Assembly (NCBI RefSeq): GCF_001870465.1
Contig: NZ_MDGK01000036.1
Coordinates: 30,084-94,083 of the forward strand
DNA length: 64,000 bases
Direction of reading: 5' to 3'
Origin: Pseudomonas extremorientalis
GTDB taxonomy: Bacteria; Pseudomonadota; Gammaproteobacteria; Pseudomonadales; Pseudomonadaceae
The translations under genes and the position numbers were made by a program. Positions 1 through 8,706 of this stretch are shown here, piece after piece. Positions within the stretch are counted from its first letter, which is position 1. Every line of letters begins with the position of its first letter. Below the pieces are notes generated by a model. It was not told the DNA's origin and did no database searches. It saw only the letters and a list, made by a program, of their open reading frames with translations.

Positions 1-14
1 AGCTCGACAGCGCC

Positions 15-20
15 TATAAT
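15..20 (+). promoter_or_regulatory. Probable -10 box
   Basis: A perfect TATAAT lies 22 bases before the first start codon. The matching -35 element would fall outside the window, so only half of the promoter is visible. Confidence 0.45.
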
Positions 21-42
21 TGATCTGCATTCGGAGCTATAC

Positions 43-405
43 ATGGCCCTGTCCAAACGTGAAACCGTTGGTATCGAACGCCAACTGGTCGCAGCACTGA
101 CTGACGCCTGCGAAACAGCGAAGGCTGAAATCCCGGGGTTTGAATGGCTGACGCACACGGTCAACTACGCCGACTTCCCTCAAAGCCTGCGCATCACCTG
201 GGTCTTCGACACCCGCGCCAATAAAGACCACGCGGTGGCGACCGGGTTGGACGCACGCATCCGCGAACTCACAGCCGCGGCCCTGCACGATGCCGACATC
301 CCACCCGTGCCGTTGCCGCGCTGCGTTCAACTTGACTCCGAAGAAGCCTGCCAAACCCAGCACGGCGGCAATTGGCGTTTGCGCCTGACCCGCTCAGCCA
401 ACTAG
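43..405 (+). CDS. Hypothetical protein, 120 aa
   Basis: A small soluble protein of unknown function. It has no signal peptide and no membrane segment. The start is supported by a GGAG ribosome site 8 bases upstream and a TATAAT box just before it. The sequence is acidic, carries two cysteines near the C-terminus (in PRCVQLDSEEACQTQ), and ends in a basic tail. I do not recognise a domain. The next gene starts 69 bases downstream on the same strand and could be co-transcribed. The reverse strand carries a long open frame here, but codon use favours the plus strand. Confidence 0.75.
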   Translation: MALSKRETVGIERQLVAALTDACETAKAEIPGFEWLTHTVNYADFPQSLRITWVFDTRANKDHAVATGLDARIRELTAAALHDADIPPVPLPRCVQLDSEEACQTQHGGNWRLRLTRSAN

Positions 406-474
406 AGCCTGGCGCCCAACTGCTGGATAATGCCTCGCCCTGCTCTCCGCCCGCTGAAAAGGAAATCCCGCCCC

Positions 475-1722
475 ATGAAGTTGCCGCTTTCCGCTGCCCT
501 GCTCGCGTCTGCCCTGCTGTCGCCTTCGATGGCCCACGCCGACGACGCCGCCCTGGTCGACACCCTCAAGGCCTTCACCCGCTGCGACGCGAGTTTTTTC
601 AGCAGCCTGAACACCCACCGCGACGCCTGGCAGGCCTACGCGCCGCTCAAGCAAGAGAAGGACTTCAGCTGGATCGCGGTACGCGATCGCACCGACCCCA
701 AGGCCACCGCCGTGCCGGTGAGCGCGCCGGCCATCGCCGGTTTGAAGTTGCTGTCCTACAACGATGAGGTCAGCGATCTCGGCCCGTTGGGCCTGTATTA
801 CTTCTGGGGTTTCACGGTGGACGGCAACATTGATGAGGTCGCGCAGCGCTTTGCCGCACTGCTGGACCAACCCGCTGCGCTGCAAAAAGGCGAAGGGCAA
901 TACACGCGCAGCGAGCTGAAGGTGGGCAACAGCTGGCAGGCGATCAAGCCGATGCCGGGCAAGGCACCGGGGCTGCGCCATGTGGAACGGGTGCTGATCG
1001 TGGAACCGGAGGGCCAGCATTCCCGTGTGAGTTGTTCGGTGCAGGGCGGTGTGACTCCCGGCCTGGTCGCGCTGCTGCGGCCGGACATCGCGCCGGTCGA
1101 TTACCCGCGCACAGTGGCCGACACCAATCTCGCCGATGTGCCGGTACCGCCCACTGTGCTCCAGAGCCTCGATGCACCGTTGTTGCAGCCCAGGTTCAAG
1201 ACGTTGAGCTACACCTACCTGTCGAGGAATGCCGCGGGCAAGGACGCGCCGATCACCATCCGGTTCAAGGCCGAGGGCGGTTTGCTGGTCAAGAATGAGG
1301 CCTACGGCAGCGCCTTCAACGTGGACCGACTGATGTTGGCGGACCTGATCCAGCTGAAATCGAAAATGAACGGTGTAGGCGAAGGCCAGGTGCTGCAGAC
1401 CCGCGAGGCCGAGGTAAAACTGCCGACCAGTTGGGCACCGGGCCAGACCCTGAGTGCGCACCTGAAGATGGCCAATGTGCCGGTCAAGCCCACTGACAAA
1501 CCGACCGAGACCACCTTGACCTGCAAGGTCGGCGAGCGCTTCCCGGCGCGCCAGGTGTTTGCATCGTTGACAGGCGATGCCATCCGGCTGGCCTGCGAAC
1601 AGGACGGCTACACGTCGTCGCGCGCGTTTATCGAGGACCTGGGGGTGGCCCTGACGCTGGAGTCGACGTCGAGCCAGACCCACTATGTGAATGAAATCCA
1701 GACGCTGGATGTGGTGCGCTGA
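475..1722 (+). CDS. Exported hypothetical protein, 415 aa
   Basis: A probable periplasmic protein of unknown function. The N-terminus MKLPLSAALLASALLSP followed by AHADD is a clear Sec signal peptide with an Ala-His-Ala cleavage site near residue 21. The frame is open 45 bases further upstream, but the ATG at 475 has an AAAAGGAAA ribosome site and gives the signal peptide directly. The mature part has no further membrane segment and contains a few cysteines that could form disulfides. Nothing in it allows a family name. A 429-aa open frame on the opposite strand is a shadow of this gene. Confidence 0.8.
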   Translation: MKLPLSAALLASALLSPSMAHADDAALVDTLKAFTRCDASFFSSLNTHRDAWQAYAPLKQEKDFSWIAVRDRTDPKATAVPVSAPAIAGLKLLSYNDEVSDLGPLGLYYFWGFTVDGNIDEVAQRFAALLDQPAALQKGEGQYTRSELKVGNSWQAIKPMPGKAPGLRHVERVLIVEPEGQHSRVSCSVQGGVTPGLVALLRPDIAPVDYPRTVADTNLADVPVPPTVLQSLDAPLLQPRFKTLSYTYLSRNAAGKDAPITIRFKAEGGLLVKNEAYGSAFNVDRLMLADLIQLKSKMNGVGEGQVLQTREAEVKLPTSWAPGQTLSAHLKMANVPVKPTDKPTETTLTCKVGERFPARQVFASLTGDAIRLACEQDGYTSSRAFIEDLGVALTLESTSSQTHYVNEIQTLDVVR

Positions 1723-1863
1723 TTAGGCGCTCCACGCCACGCAAGAACACACCGACGCGCCGGCTGATCGCCCATTGTGTTTTAGCCGCAGTCGTACTCA
1801 ACGTGTGATGAACGGGCCTGTCCACCACAATGAGCCCGCTCACCACAAGGAATGAAGAGGCGG

Positions 1864-2589
1864 TTAGAAGTGCCGTATGAGCGAACCAAACAGGTCCCCC
1901 CGGGGCATTTGGCTCAACGGGATTTCAGCGTTCTCGAACCACTGCGCACTGGCTTCGGGATGGGGGCCGCTCAGGATCACCACGCCCTTCTCGAAGGTAT
2001 ACCGCGCCGCCGCAATGTCGCCGTTGCGGTAGGTGGCGATGGCCGTGTAGGGCGCGACCTTGGGGAAGTACGGGCCGTCCTGGAAGAACACCTGGTCAGG
2101 CTTGCCGTCCCAAGTGACCTGCACGGCGGCGTCGGCGCTGTCGGGCACTTCGAAACCGGGGCGGCCGGCTTCGCCGTCGAGGTCCACCGGGATCAGGCCG
2201 AGGTTGCTGTCATCCGCCAGGTAGGCGCCCATGCACAAGCCCAGGTAGCGCCCGCCGTTGGCCACGTAATCGCGGATCGCCTCGCTGCGCGCATCGCCCA
2301 GGCTGCGCAAAGCGCCGGGGATGTCCTGGCCGCCGCCGGGTTGCACGTAGAGGTCGTAGCGCGCCAGGGTTTGCGGCGTGATGTCGATAGGCTCGTCGGC
2401 GCCCACGAAGTCGATACGGTAGTTGGGGTTGATGCGCTGCAGGGCCTTTGCCACGTTTTCCGAACAGTCATCGCAGCCTGCCAGGCCACGATATATGGCG
2501 ACACGGGTGATAGGCGCCGAGGCTTCGGCCGGTGACGGCAGCAAAAGGGCAAAGGCAAACAACGTGGCGACGACAGCTCGCAGGTTCAT
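1864..2589 (-). CDS. Exported BPL_N-type glutamine amidotransferase-like protein
   Basis: A predicted periplasmic protein with the class I amidotransferase-like fold seen at the N-terminus of some biotin-protein ligases (BPL_N family). The ATG at 2589 gives the signal peptide MNLRAVVATLFAFALLLPS ending at AEA and has an AGGAG ribosome site. An upstream in-frame start at 2613 is less likely. Family marks are VQPGGGQDIPGAL, then GGRYLGLCMGAYLA, where the cysteine sits at the nucleophile elbow, and SGPHPEA near the C-terminus. The substrate is unknown. It is a single-gene unit facing the plus-strand gene upstream. Confidence 0.8.
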   Translation of the reverse strand: MNLRAVVATLFAFALLLPSPAEASAPITRVAIYRGLAGCDDCSENVAKALQRINPNYRIDFVGADEPIDITPQTLARYDLYVQPGGGQDIPGALRSLGDARSEAIRDYVANGGRYLGLCMGAYLADDSNLGLIPVDLDGEAGRPGFEVPDSADAAVQVTWDGKPDQVFFQDGPYFPKVAPYTAIATYRNGDIAAARYTFEKGVVILSGPHPEASAQWFENAEIPLSQMPRGDLFGSLIRHF

Positions 2590-2714
2590 GGTCGAGGACT
2601 CCTGAAGGACCACGCAAAGCCTATAGCGATTGCGCCGTTGAATCCGTTAACAGTTGTAAACGACGTTCAGTTGGGGATAACTGGCGGTCGAGCCCCGTTC
2701 CGAGAGTGCCCATC

Positions 2715-3341
2715 ATGTTTGAACTCGCCGCCCTCATTACCTATGTCGCCGTCGTGATCGGCCTGTTCCTGATCCCCGGCCCGTCCGTGTTGCTGGTGAT
2801 CACCCGCACCGTGCAGGGCGGCCGCAAGGTCGGGGTCGCCACCGGCCTGGGGGTGGCGTGCGGCGACCTGCTGCATACCCTGGGCGCGGCGCTGGGCTTG
2901 TCGGCGATCCTGATGACCTCGGCCACCGCATTCAACGCGGTGAAGTGGGCCGGCGCGGCTTACCTGATCTACCTGGGCGTCCGCGCGTTCATGGCCAAGA
3001 CCGGCACACAGAAAGGGCTGACGTTGCCGGCGGTCACGCCGCGCCAGGCGTTTTTCCAGGCGGTCGGTGCCGAGTTGCTCAACCCGAAAACCGCGATTTT
3101 CTTCCTGGCCTTCCTGCCGCAATTCGTGCACCCGGAAGCCGGCTCATCACTGGTGCAGTTCGCGGTGCTGGGTTTGATTTTCTCGGTGCTCAGTGCGGTG
3201 TACACCAGCCTGCTCGCCCTCGCCATCCGCCCCTTGAGCCGAGGCATCAAGGGGCTGTCCAAACTGCGGCGCTGGGAAGGAAAAATCATCGGCACGCTGT
3301 TTATGGGGCTGGGGCTGAAGGTGGCGTTGCAGCAGCGCTGA
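2715..3341 (+). CDS. LysE/RhtB-family amino acid exporter
   Basis: An inner-membrane exporter of about 208 residues, the usual size for the family, with about six hydrophobic segments. The N-terminal signature FLIPGPSVLLVITRTVQGGRKVG and the central NPKTAIFFLAFLPQFV are typical of LysE/RhtB proteins, which expel amino acids or homoserine lactones. The frame is open to 2532, but the ATG at 2715 begins the first membrane helix, so it is taken as the start. The gene ends 2 bases from the convergent LysR gene. The exported substrate cannot be read from the sequence. Confidence 0.9.
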   Translation: MFELAALITYVAVVIGLFLIPGPSVLLVITRTVQGGRKVGVATGLGVACGDLLHTLGAALGLSAILMTSATAFNAVKWAGAAYLIYLGVRAFMAKTGTQKGLTLPAVTPRQAFFQAVGAELLNPKTAIFFLAFLPQFVHPEAGSSLVQFAVLGLIFSVLSAVYTSLLALAIRPLSRGIKGLSKLRRWEGKIIGTLFMGLGLKVALQQR

Positions 3342-3343
3342 GG

Positions 3344-4231
3344 CTACTTTTTCACCGCCATCAGCAGGTCAAACAGCAATTGCGCCACCGGCGACAGTGC
3401 CCGCCCACGCCGGGATATCAGCCCCAGCGTGCGGCTGATCGCCGGGTCGGTCAGCGGCCGCGTGGCCAGCGTCGCATGCCCATTGGCCGGCATCGCCAAT
3501 TTGGGCACGACGCCAACACCCAACCCCGCCTCCACCAGACTCACCAACGCTGGCACATGCTTCACTTCGCAGAATGAGCGCGGCCGCACATCGCGGTGGG
3601 CCAGGGCCTGGTCGATCAAGAACCGATTGCCGCTGCCTTGTGCCAGGCTGATGTAGTCGACCCCGGCCAGGTCATCCCAGGTCAGGGAGGCGCGCTTGGT
3701 CAGCGGGTGACCGACCTGCAGTGCCACCACAAATTCTTCCTCCAGCAACGGCTGGAAGACCACATCGGCGTCCTGGGTGCCGATGTAGGTCAGGCCGAAG
3801 TCCGCCTCGCCCCTGGCCACGACGGTCAAGATCGCCGAGGACGACTCATCGATCACCCGCACCCGGATGCCCGGGTATTTGGCGTGGTATAGCCGAATCA
3901 CATCAGGCAGGAAATACGCCACGGCAGAGGGCACGCAGGCAATCGTGACTTCGCCGGAGAGACGGTAGGCCAGATCGTGGAAGCCTATCAACGCGCTCTC
4001 CAGTTCATTCAGCACGTTGCGCGCACGCGGCAGGAACCCCCGGCCGATGGTGGAGAGTTCGACACGCCGCGTGGTGCGTTCGAACAACTGCACACCCAGC
4101 GCCTGCTCCAGTTTGTCGACTCGCCGGGAGAGTGCCGATTGCGACAAGTGCAACGCTTGGGCAGCCGCGCTGAAACTTCCCAGGTCGGCCACCGCGAGAA
4201 AACCGCGAAGATCCGCGAGATCAAAATTCAT
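3344..4231 (-). CDS. LysR-family transcriptional regulator
   Basis: A 295-residue LysR regulator. The N-terminal winged helix-turn-helix covers about residues 1-60 (LADLRGFLAVADLGSFSAAAQALHLSQSALSRRVDKLE). The rest is the substrate-sensing domain, with typical AGLGVGVVPKLA near residue 245. It is divergent from the dehydrogenase gene at 4326, with 94 bases between the starts. It therefore most likely controls the 4326-7436 catabolic operon in response to an organic acid. The effector is not known. Confidence 0.9.
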   Translation of the reverse strand: MNFDLADLRGFLAVADLGSFSAAAQALHLSQSALSRRVDKLEQALGVQLFERTTRRVELSTIGRGFLPRARNVLNELESALIGFHDLAYRLSGEVTIACVPSAVAYFLPDVIRLYHAKYPGIRVRVIDESSSAILTVVARGEADFGLTYIGTQDADVVFQPLLEEEFVVALQVGHPLTKRASLTWDDLAGVDYISLAQGSGNRFLIDQALAHRDVRPRSFCEVKHVPALVSLVEAGLGVGVVPKLAMPANGHATLATRPLTDPAISRTLGLISRRGRALSPVAQLLFDLLMAVKK

Positions 4232-4325
4232 GCGTTTACCTCATAGATCACACTTTTATTTGCATTTCTCTTTTTAATCGCCGCGCTGCACGCTGTCAAT
4301 TCAGTCGAATCAACGAGCCTTATCC

Positions 4326-5372
4326 ATGAATAACAACAACGAACTGCCCGCCATTGCATGTGAAGACCTGCGCCGCCTCGGGAGCCTTGCCTTTCAAGGC
4401 CTGGGACTCTCCCAGCATGCCGCCAACCTGGTGAGTCACGTATTGGTGCTGGCCGATCTGTTCGGCTTGACCACTCACGGCTTGAGCCGCATCGAGTCCT
4501 ACGGCGAGCGGCTTGAGTCCGGCGGTATTAGCGCCTCGGCCGAGCCGCTGGTGGAAAGCGTCGCGCCGGCGATTGCACGGGTTGAAGGGCGTAATGCGGT
4601 CGGCCCGCTGGTCGGCATGGTCGCACTGGAGGCCGGCATGCAGATGGCCCGGCAGTTTGGGATTGGCCTGGTCCTGGCCCGCGGCAGCAACCACTTCGGG
4701 CCTGTTTCGCCGTATGCCTACATTGCGGCCGAGCACGGTTTCGCCAGCATCATTGGCAGCAACGCGACCACCACGATTGCGCCATCAGGCGGCAGTGACG
4801 CGCGGCTGGGCAATAGCCCACTGGGTTTTGGCGTGCCGAACCCGGATGGCAACCACTTCATGCTCGACATGGCCATGAGTGTGGTCGCCCGCGCCAAGAT
4901 CCGTAACGCGCTCACCCGTCAGGAACCTATCCCGGACAACTGGGCCACAGACGCCAACGGCAAACCCACCACCGATCCGCGCGCAGCACTGGACGGTTTT
5001 CTGTTGCCGATTGGCGGCCATAAGGGTTACGGCCTGGCACTGGTCGTCGACCTGTTGGCCGGCCTGCTGTCGGATGCGGCCTACCTGACCCACGTGAAGT
5101 CCTGGGTGGATGCGCCGGACGAGCCGCAAAACCTGGGGCACTTCTTCATTCTGATCAACACGGCGCGCCTGGGCTCCTCGGCCTGGCTGCAGGAACGCAT
5201 GACCGACTTCGCCGCCATCCTGCACCAGAGCCCGGCCATCGATCCGGTTGCACCGGTGATTGTCCCCGGTGAAATCGAGTTGAAGAAGATGCAGCGCTAT
5301 CTGCGCGACGGCGTGCCGGTGGAGGCCCCGACCCAGCGCTTGCTTGACCTGTACGCAAGCCGGGTGGCCTGA
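4326..5372 (+). CDS. Malate/L-lactate dehydrogenase family (Ldh_2) oxidoreductase
   Basis: An NAD(P)-dependent 2-hydroxyacid (or delta-1-imino acid) dehydrogenase of the Ldh_2 family, about 348 residues, cytosolic. Family features are DLFGLTTHGLSRIESY near residues 44-60, GSNHFGPVSPYAYIAAEHG, the NSPLGFGVPN loop and GGHKGYGLALVVDLLAGLL. Relatives include ureidoglycolate, sulfolactate, malate and piperideine-2-carboxylate dehydrogenases, so the substrate is open. It is the first gene of an operon with a binding-protein-like gene (1-base gap) and a CitMHS transporter, which points to uptake and oxidation of a hydroxy acid or a related carboxylate. Confidence 0.85.
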   Translation: MNNNNELPAIACEDLRRLGSLAFQGLGLSQHAANLVSHVLVLADLFGLTTHGLSRIESYGERLESGGISASAEPLVESVAPAIARVEGRNAVGPLVGMVALEAGMQMARQFGIGLVLARGSNHFGPVSPYAYIAAEHGFASIIGSNATTTIAPSGGSDARLGNSPLGFGVPNPDGNHFMLDMAMSVVARAKIRNALTRQEPIPDNWATDANGKPTTDPRAALDGFLLPIGGHKGYGLALVVDLLAGLLSDAAYLTHVKSWVDAPDEPQNLGHFFILINTARLGSSAWLQERMTDFAAILHQSPAIDPVAPVIVPGEIELKKMQRYLRDGVPVEAPTQRLLDLYASRVA

Positions 5373-5373
5373 G

Positions 5374-6090
5374 ATGAACCGATCCCCTTTCACACTGGCC
5401 CCCACCGGTGTGATCCGAGCCTCAATCAATGTGGGCAACCCTATCCTCGCGCGACTGGATGACGCCGGCCAGGCCGTTGGCGTATCGGTGGACCTGGCCC
5501 ACGCCTTCGCCGCCGAGCTCGGGCTGACGCTGGCGCTGTGCGTGTTCAAGAGTGCCGGGGAATCAGTTGCGGCGGTTTCAGCGGGCCGCGCCGATTTCGG
5601 CTTCTTCGCCATCGACCCGGCGCGGGCCGAGCAACTGGCGTTTACCGAACCCTACGTGTTGATCGAAGGCTGCTACCTGGTCAGGGACGATTCGCCCCTG
5701 GACGACAACGCCCAAGTGGATATGCCCGGAATTGAACTGGTGGTGGGCAAAGGCAGCGCCTATGACTTGCACCTGACACGCGAGCTCAAGCACGCCACAA
5801 TTGTTCGCTCCCCCACCTCGCCTGCCGTGGTCGAGACCTTCTTGGCCAGCGGTGCCAATGTGGCGGCGGGCGTAAAGCAGCAGCTGGAGTTCGATGCCGC
5901 GCGGTTGCCCGGCCTGCGCTTGCTGCCGGGGCGCTTCATGCAGATCCGCCAGGCCATGGGCGTGCCCCATGCGTATGGCAAGGAAGCCGCCGACCTGCTG
6001 CACCAATTCGTCGAGCGGGCCAAGGCCAGCGGCTTCGTCGCCAAGGCCCTCGAACGCCACGGAATAGTGGGTGCCACCGTCGCCCACTGA
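5374..6090 (+). CDS. Family 3 solute-binding-like protein without signal peptide
   Basis: About 238 residues with the family 3 binding-protein fold: GVSVDLAHAFAAELGL, then SAGRADFGFFAIDPARAEQLAFTEPYVLIEGCYLV. The ATG at 5374 follows the previous stop by one base. The open frame to 5344 adds only MTCTQAGWPE, which is not a signal sequence. Unlike ABC-transporter binding proteins it therefore appears to be cytosolic. No ABC permease or ATPase gene is nearby; its operon partner is a CitMHS carrier. It may be a sensor, a ligand-binding accessory, or an enzyme of the cyclohexadienyl-dehydratase type. The role is inference. Confidence 0.75.
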   Translation: MNRSPFTLAPTGVIRASINVGNPILARLDDAGQAVGVSVDLAHAFAAELGLTLALCVFKSAGESVAAVSAGRADFGFFAIDPARAEQLAFTEPYVLIEGCYLVRDDSPLDDNAQVDMPGIELVVGKGSAYDLHLTRELKHATIVRSPTSPAVVETFLASGANVAAGVKQQLEFDAARLPGLRLLPGRFMQIRQAMGVPHAYGKEAADLLHQFVERAKASGFVAKALERHGIVGATVAH

Positions 6091-6131
6091 CAACGCCTGC
6101 GACATTCCCAATAAAAACAAGAGTACCTGAC

Positions 6132-7436
6132 ATGTTGGCATTTCTCGGCTTATCGATGGTCGTGGTGTTTACCTACCTGATCATGGCGAAGCGGCTTTCG
6201 CCGATTGTGGCGTTGGTCGTGGTGCCAGTGATCTTTTCGATCCTGGCAGGTTTCGCGCTCACCACTGACAAAATGATGCTCGACGGCATCAAGCTGGTCG
6301 CGCCATCGGCCGCCTTGTTGCTGTTCGCGATTCTGTTTTTCGGCGTGCTGTTTGACGCCGGCTTGTTCGACCCCATGATCAAACTGATCCTCAGGGTGGT
6401 AAACGGGGACCCGGTCAAGATCGCCATGGGCACCGCGATCCTGTCGTTGACCACCGCCCTGGATGGTGACGGCACCACGACCTACATGATCACCTGCGCG
6501 GCGATGCTGCCGCTGTACAAGCGGATCGGCATGAACCCGATGATCCTGGCGAGCCTGTGCGTGTTGTCGCTCAGCGTCATGGGCGGTATGACCCCCTGGG
6601 GTGGCCCGGCCACACGGGTGATCGCCGTACTCGGGCTGGATGCCGCCGAGTACTTCATCCCCTTGCTACCGACCATGGCAGTGGGTGCGCTCGGTGTGCT
6701 CTACAGCGCATTCCTGCTGGGGCGGCGCGAGCGCAGGCGCATGGGCGTGGTGAACCTGGCCAGTGGCGGTGATGATTGCTACATCGAATCGATCATCGGC
6801 CAGGGAGAACATAAAAAACCACGGATGGTGGTGCCCAACCTGATCCTCGTGCTGATCGTGATGGTGTGCCTGGTCACCGGGCTGCTGAATTCGGTGATCA
6901 GTTTTTTGCTGGGCTTCATGGTGGCGCTGGTGATGAACTACCCGCACCTGAACCTGCAGAAAGAACGGATGCTCGCCCATGCCGGCAATGCCATGGTCGT
7001 GGTGCTGCTGGTGTTTGCAGCCGGGGTGTTTGCGGGGATCTTTTCCGGCACCAGGATGGTCGACGCAATTGCCCAGTTACTGGTCCACGCCATCCCGCCG
7101 TCCTGGGGGCATTTGTTTCCCCTAGTGGTGGCAATTACTAGTATGCCGTTGACGTTCCTGCTGTCCAACGACGCCTATTACTTTGGCGTGGTGCCGATCC
7201 TGGCTAACGCGGCGGCGGCTTACGGCATCAGCCCGATGGACATTGCCCGCGCGTCGGTACTGGGTCAACCAGTGCATCAAATCAGCCCGCTGGTGGCATC
7301 GACCTTGTTGCTGGTGGGGATGATTGACCGAGACCTCGGGGACTTTCAGAAGAGCACAGTCAAGTGGGCGGTATTGCTCTCGCTGCTGATGATCGGGGTG
7401 TCGTTGTTGACCGGGGCGATTACGCTGTTCGTTTGA
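6132..7436 (+). CDS. CitMHS-family metal-citrate/carboxylate transporter
   Basis: An inner-membrane carrier of 434 residues with about twelve hydrophobic segments. It matches the CitMHS family: KRLSPIVALVVVPVIF at the start, LTTALDGDGTTTYMITCAAMLPLYKR, and LSNDAYYFGVVPILANAAAAYGI near residue 345. Members import citrate or related carboxylates, usually as a metal complex with protons. It is the last gene of the operon that starts at 4326 and would supply the substrate for the Ldh_2 dehydrogenase. A hairpin follows the stop. Confidence 0.88.
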   Translation: MLAFLGLSMVVVFTYLIMAKRLSPIVALVVVPVIFSILAGFALTTDKMMLDGIKLVAPSAALLLFAILFFGVLFDAGLFDPMIKLILRVVNGDPVKIAMGTAILSLTTALDGDGTTTYMITCAAMLPLYKRIGMNPMILASLCVLSLSVMGGMTPWGGPATRVIAVLGLDAAEYFIPLLPTMAVGALGVLYSAFLLGRRERRRMGVVNLASGGDDCYIESIIGQGEHKKPRMVVPNLILVLIVMVCLVTGLLNSVISFLLGFMVALVMNYPHLNLQKERMLAHAGNAMVVVLLVFAAGVFAGIFSGTRMVDAIAQLLVHAIPPSWGHLFPLVVAITSMPLTFLLSNDAYYFGVVPILANAAAAYGISPMDIARASVLGQPVHQISPLVASTLLLVGMIDRDLGDFQKSTVKWAVLLSLLMIGVSLLTGAITLFV

Positions 7437-7448
7437 TTGCAAGTGCGG

Positions 7449-7482
7449 CGGACCAGGTGTTTGATGAGCCTGGCCCGCTTTG
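7449..7482 (+). terminator. Probable terminator of the 4326-7436 operon
   Basis: A 9-base stem with one mismatch (CGGACCAGG against CCTGGCCCG), an 11-base loop and a short CTTT tail, placed 13 bases after the CitMHS stop codon. The weak T tract makes it a modest candidate. It could also serve the convergent GST gene. Confidence 0.5.
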
Positions 7483-7493
7483 CCTAGCCCGCG

Positions 7494-8120
7494 TCACTTG
7501 GCAAACGCATACTCCCCACCCTGCTCCACTGCCTTGCGATACGCAGGTCGGGCCTGGAATTTTGCCACCCAAGCCGCCAGGTGCGGGTAGGCCTGCAATT
7601 TGCCCTGGGCCCCGGCGACTTCGCCGATAAAGCTCATCTGGATATCCGCACCGCTCAGCTCGTCGCCCAGCAAGTATGCTTTATCCGCCAGCGCGTCGTT
7701 CAGATAACCCAGGTAGTTGGCCACTTCCGATTCAATACGCGGATGCAACGGCGCGCCGGCTTCACCCAGGCGGCCAACATAGAGGTTGAGCATCAACGGC
7801 AACATGGCCGAGCCCTCGGCGAAGTGCAGCCATTGCACGTAGGTGTCATAGGCAGCGCTGGCCGGGTCCGGTTGCAGGCGGCCCTGGCCGTGATGGCGGA
7901 TAAGGTAGTCGATGATCGCGGCGGACTCGATCAACACCTGGCCACCGTCTTCGATCACCGGGGATTTGCCCAGCGGGTGGATGGCCTTGAGTTCCGGCGG
8001 CGCCAGGTTGGTCTTTGGGTCACGCTGGTAGCGCTTGATCTCGTAAGGCAGGCCGAGTTCTTCGAGCAGCCACAGGATGCGTTGCGAACGTGAGTTGTTG
8101 AGGTGGTGGACGATGATCAT
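7494..8120 (-). CDS. Glutathione S-transferase
   Basis: A cytosolic GST of 208 residues, a normal length. The N-terminal thioredoxin-like domain runs about residues 1-80, with the NNSRSQRILWLLEEL helix and the glutathione-binding GKSPVIEDGGQVLIESAAII segment (cis-proline followed by E-S). The helical C-terminal domain contains GDELSGADIQMSF. The ATG at 8120 has a GGAG site 7 bases away. The class is closest to the bacterial enzymes with an N-S-R-S start; the physiological substrate is unknown. Confidence 0.9.
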   Translation of the reverse strand: MIIVHHLNNSRSQRILWLLEELGLPYEIKRYQRDPKTNLAPPELKAIHPLGKSPVIEDGGQVLIESAAIIDYLIRHHGQGRLQPDPASAAYDTYVQWLHFAEGSAMLPLMLNLYVGRLGEAGAPLHPRIESEVANYLGYLNDALADKAYLLGDELSGADIQMSFIGEVAGAQGKLQAYPHLAAWVAKFQARPAYRKAVEQGGEYAFAK

Positions 8121-8250
8121 TGAGTACTCCGCGGAGCGAAAGGATGTCTTGGAAACAGACTACGCCAGCGTCCGGGAGTGCCGACAATTAAATTTCAACG
8201 CGACAAACACGCGTGGTTACCATGGGGATCGATTTCACAGGAGTTCCTCC

Positions 8251-8706
8251 ATGGACCTGAAGTTCAGTCACGTCGACATACTGGTTGAAAACCTCGAGGA
8301 GGCTTGCGCCTATTACGCGTACATCCTCAACGCACGCATCTCAAAGACTTTCGTGTGGGAACGCGGCGGTCTGCATGTGCGCTATGCCGTGGTGCTGATG
8401 GGGCAAGAGCGGTTCATGCTGGTCCAGCCGATTGTCGGGAATCTGCGCGAGCTGTTGGACGCCCACGGCGAAGGCATGATTTACCGCCACTGCTACACCA
8501 CGCCGGACATCGAGGTCGCCTATGACGAGCTGATCGCCGCCGGTGTGCAACCCGAGAATGAAAACGGCGTGCCCCTGGCCCGCGAGAACCTGCAGTCACC
8601 TTCTGGCGGGCGCATTATCTGGCTGCCCAAGCGCTTCGGGCACTTCTCCATGGAGATCCTGGAAGAGAAGACACTCGAGGCGTTTATTGAGGAGGCGTTT
8701 GGCTGA
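8251..8706 (+). CDS. VOC-family (glyoxalase/bleomycin-resistance fold) protein
   Basis: A 151-residue single-domain VOC protein. It starts KFSHVDILVENLEEACAYYAYILNARISKTF and ends RFGHFSMEILEE, with the histidine of HVDI and the glutamate of MEIL in the usual metal-ligand positions. An AGGAG site lies 8 bases before the ATG at 8251; the frame extends upstream to 8077, but that part does not look coding. The reaction is unknown (an isomerase, lyase or dioxygenase relative). The last 23 bases overlap the convergent TetR gene. Confidence 0.82.
   Translation: MDLKFSHVDILVENLEEACAYYAYILNARISKTFVWERGGLHVRYAVVLMGQERFMLVQPIVGNLRELLDAHGEGMIYRHCYTTPDIEVAYDELIAAGVQPENENGVPLARENLQSPSGGRIIWLPKRFGHFSMEILEEKTLEAFIEEAFG

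Noticed and set aside
394..1683. 429-aa open frame on the minus strand
   Set aside because: It mirrors the exported protein gene at 475-1722, is very rich in Arg, Gln and His, has no ribosome site and resembles no protein.
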